This document shows, in pieces, positions 6,316-6,401 of a stretch of DNA of 6,401 bases. Position 1 is the stretch's first letter. Each line of letters begins with the position of its first letter. Under the pieces are notes generated by a model. The model was not told where the DNA came from. It saw only the letters and a program-made list of their open reading frames with translations, and ran no database searches. The DNA comes from Turicibacter sp. UBA7094 (lineage in GTDB: Bacteria > Bacillota_I > Bacilli_A > MOL361 > Turicibacteraceae): contig DKYS01000113.1 in the NCBI GenBank assembly GCA_002493395.1, positions 3,374 through 9,774 on the forward strand, read 5' to 3'. The position numbers and the translations under genes were made by a program.

Positions 6316-6401
6316 ATGTTAATTTCTCTTCAAAACGTTTGTAAAGAGTACCAGTGTGATCAGGTTACGACGTCGGCTTTAAAAAATGTCAATGTAGAAG
6401 T
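6316..6401 (+). CDS. ABC transporter ATP-binding protein, N-terminus only (3'-partial)
   Basis: Twenty-eight codons are visible before the window ends. The start MLISLQNVCKEYQ and the following ALKNVNVE segment match the opening strands of ABC ATPases, which typically read as I-x-L-x-N-V-x-K-x-Y with a conserved aromatic that stacks on adenine, then A-L-x-x-V. Here that aromatic would be Y12. The residues between, CDQVTTSALKNV, resemble the LolD/MacB-like exporter group, where a short charged loop precedes ALKNV. The Walker A and all later motifs lie outside the window, so the subfamily is a guess. ATG 6316 has AGGTGG (6306-6311) 4 nt upstream. An in-frame ATG at 6298 lacks a clear SD site. 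The gene diverges from the radical SAM gene across about 200 nt. Confidence 0.7.
   Translation, partial: MLISLQNVCKEYQCDQVTTSALKNVNVE

Overview
The window is AT-rich with short intergenic gaps, clear Shine-Dalgarno (SD) sites, hairpin-plus-T-run terminators and TGn-type extended -10 promoters. This points to the chromosome of a low-GC Bacillota (Firmicutes). The gene mix (DUF4080-type radical SAM protein, KtrB, HutC-type GntR regulator) would suit a Turicibacter/Erysipelotrichia-like or Bacilli-like gut Gram-positive, but that is an impression and was not tested.

Layout. 1-825 (+): the C-terminal part of a larger surface protein, entering from the left, with two copies of a beta-rich domain and a C-terminal membrane anchor, closed by a hairpin terminator. 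951-1742 (+): a single-gene unit encoding a small soluble protein with a gluzincin-like HEXXH...E zinc site. It ends in a symmetric terminator shared with the convergent gene on its right. 1793-2521 (-): a GntR/HutC transcription factor with a good promoter whose -10 box lies in an inverted repeat, suggesting autoregulation. 2799-4163 (-): a KtrB/TrkH-type potassium or sodium-coupled cation channel subunit with its own extended -10 promoter and terminator, and no ktrA beside it. 4387-6114 (-): a cobalamin-binding-domain radical SAM protein of the DUF4080 type. 6316-6401 (+): the first 28 codons of what looks like an ABC transporter ATPase, divergent from the radical SAM gene.

How the genes relate. 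Almost every gene has its own promoter or terminator signals, so this reads as a run of monocistronic housekeeping or accessory genes and not as one pathway. The only possible co-transcription is radical SAM to ktrB (same strand, 223 nt apart, no convincing terminator between them). I saw no tRNA, rRNA, CRISPR array, insertion sequence, phage gene or defence cassette. Nothing here amounts to a clear new system. The best leads are the uncharacterised radical SAM protein, the duplicated-domain surface protein, and the HEXXH protein with a G7 tract in its ribosome binding site.
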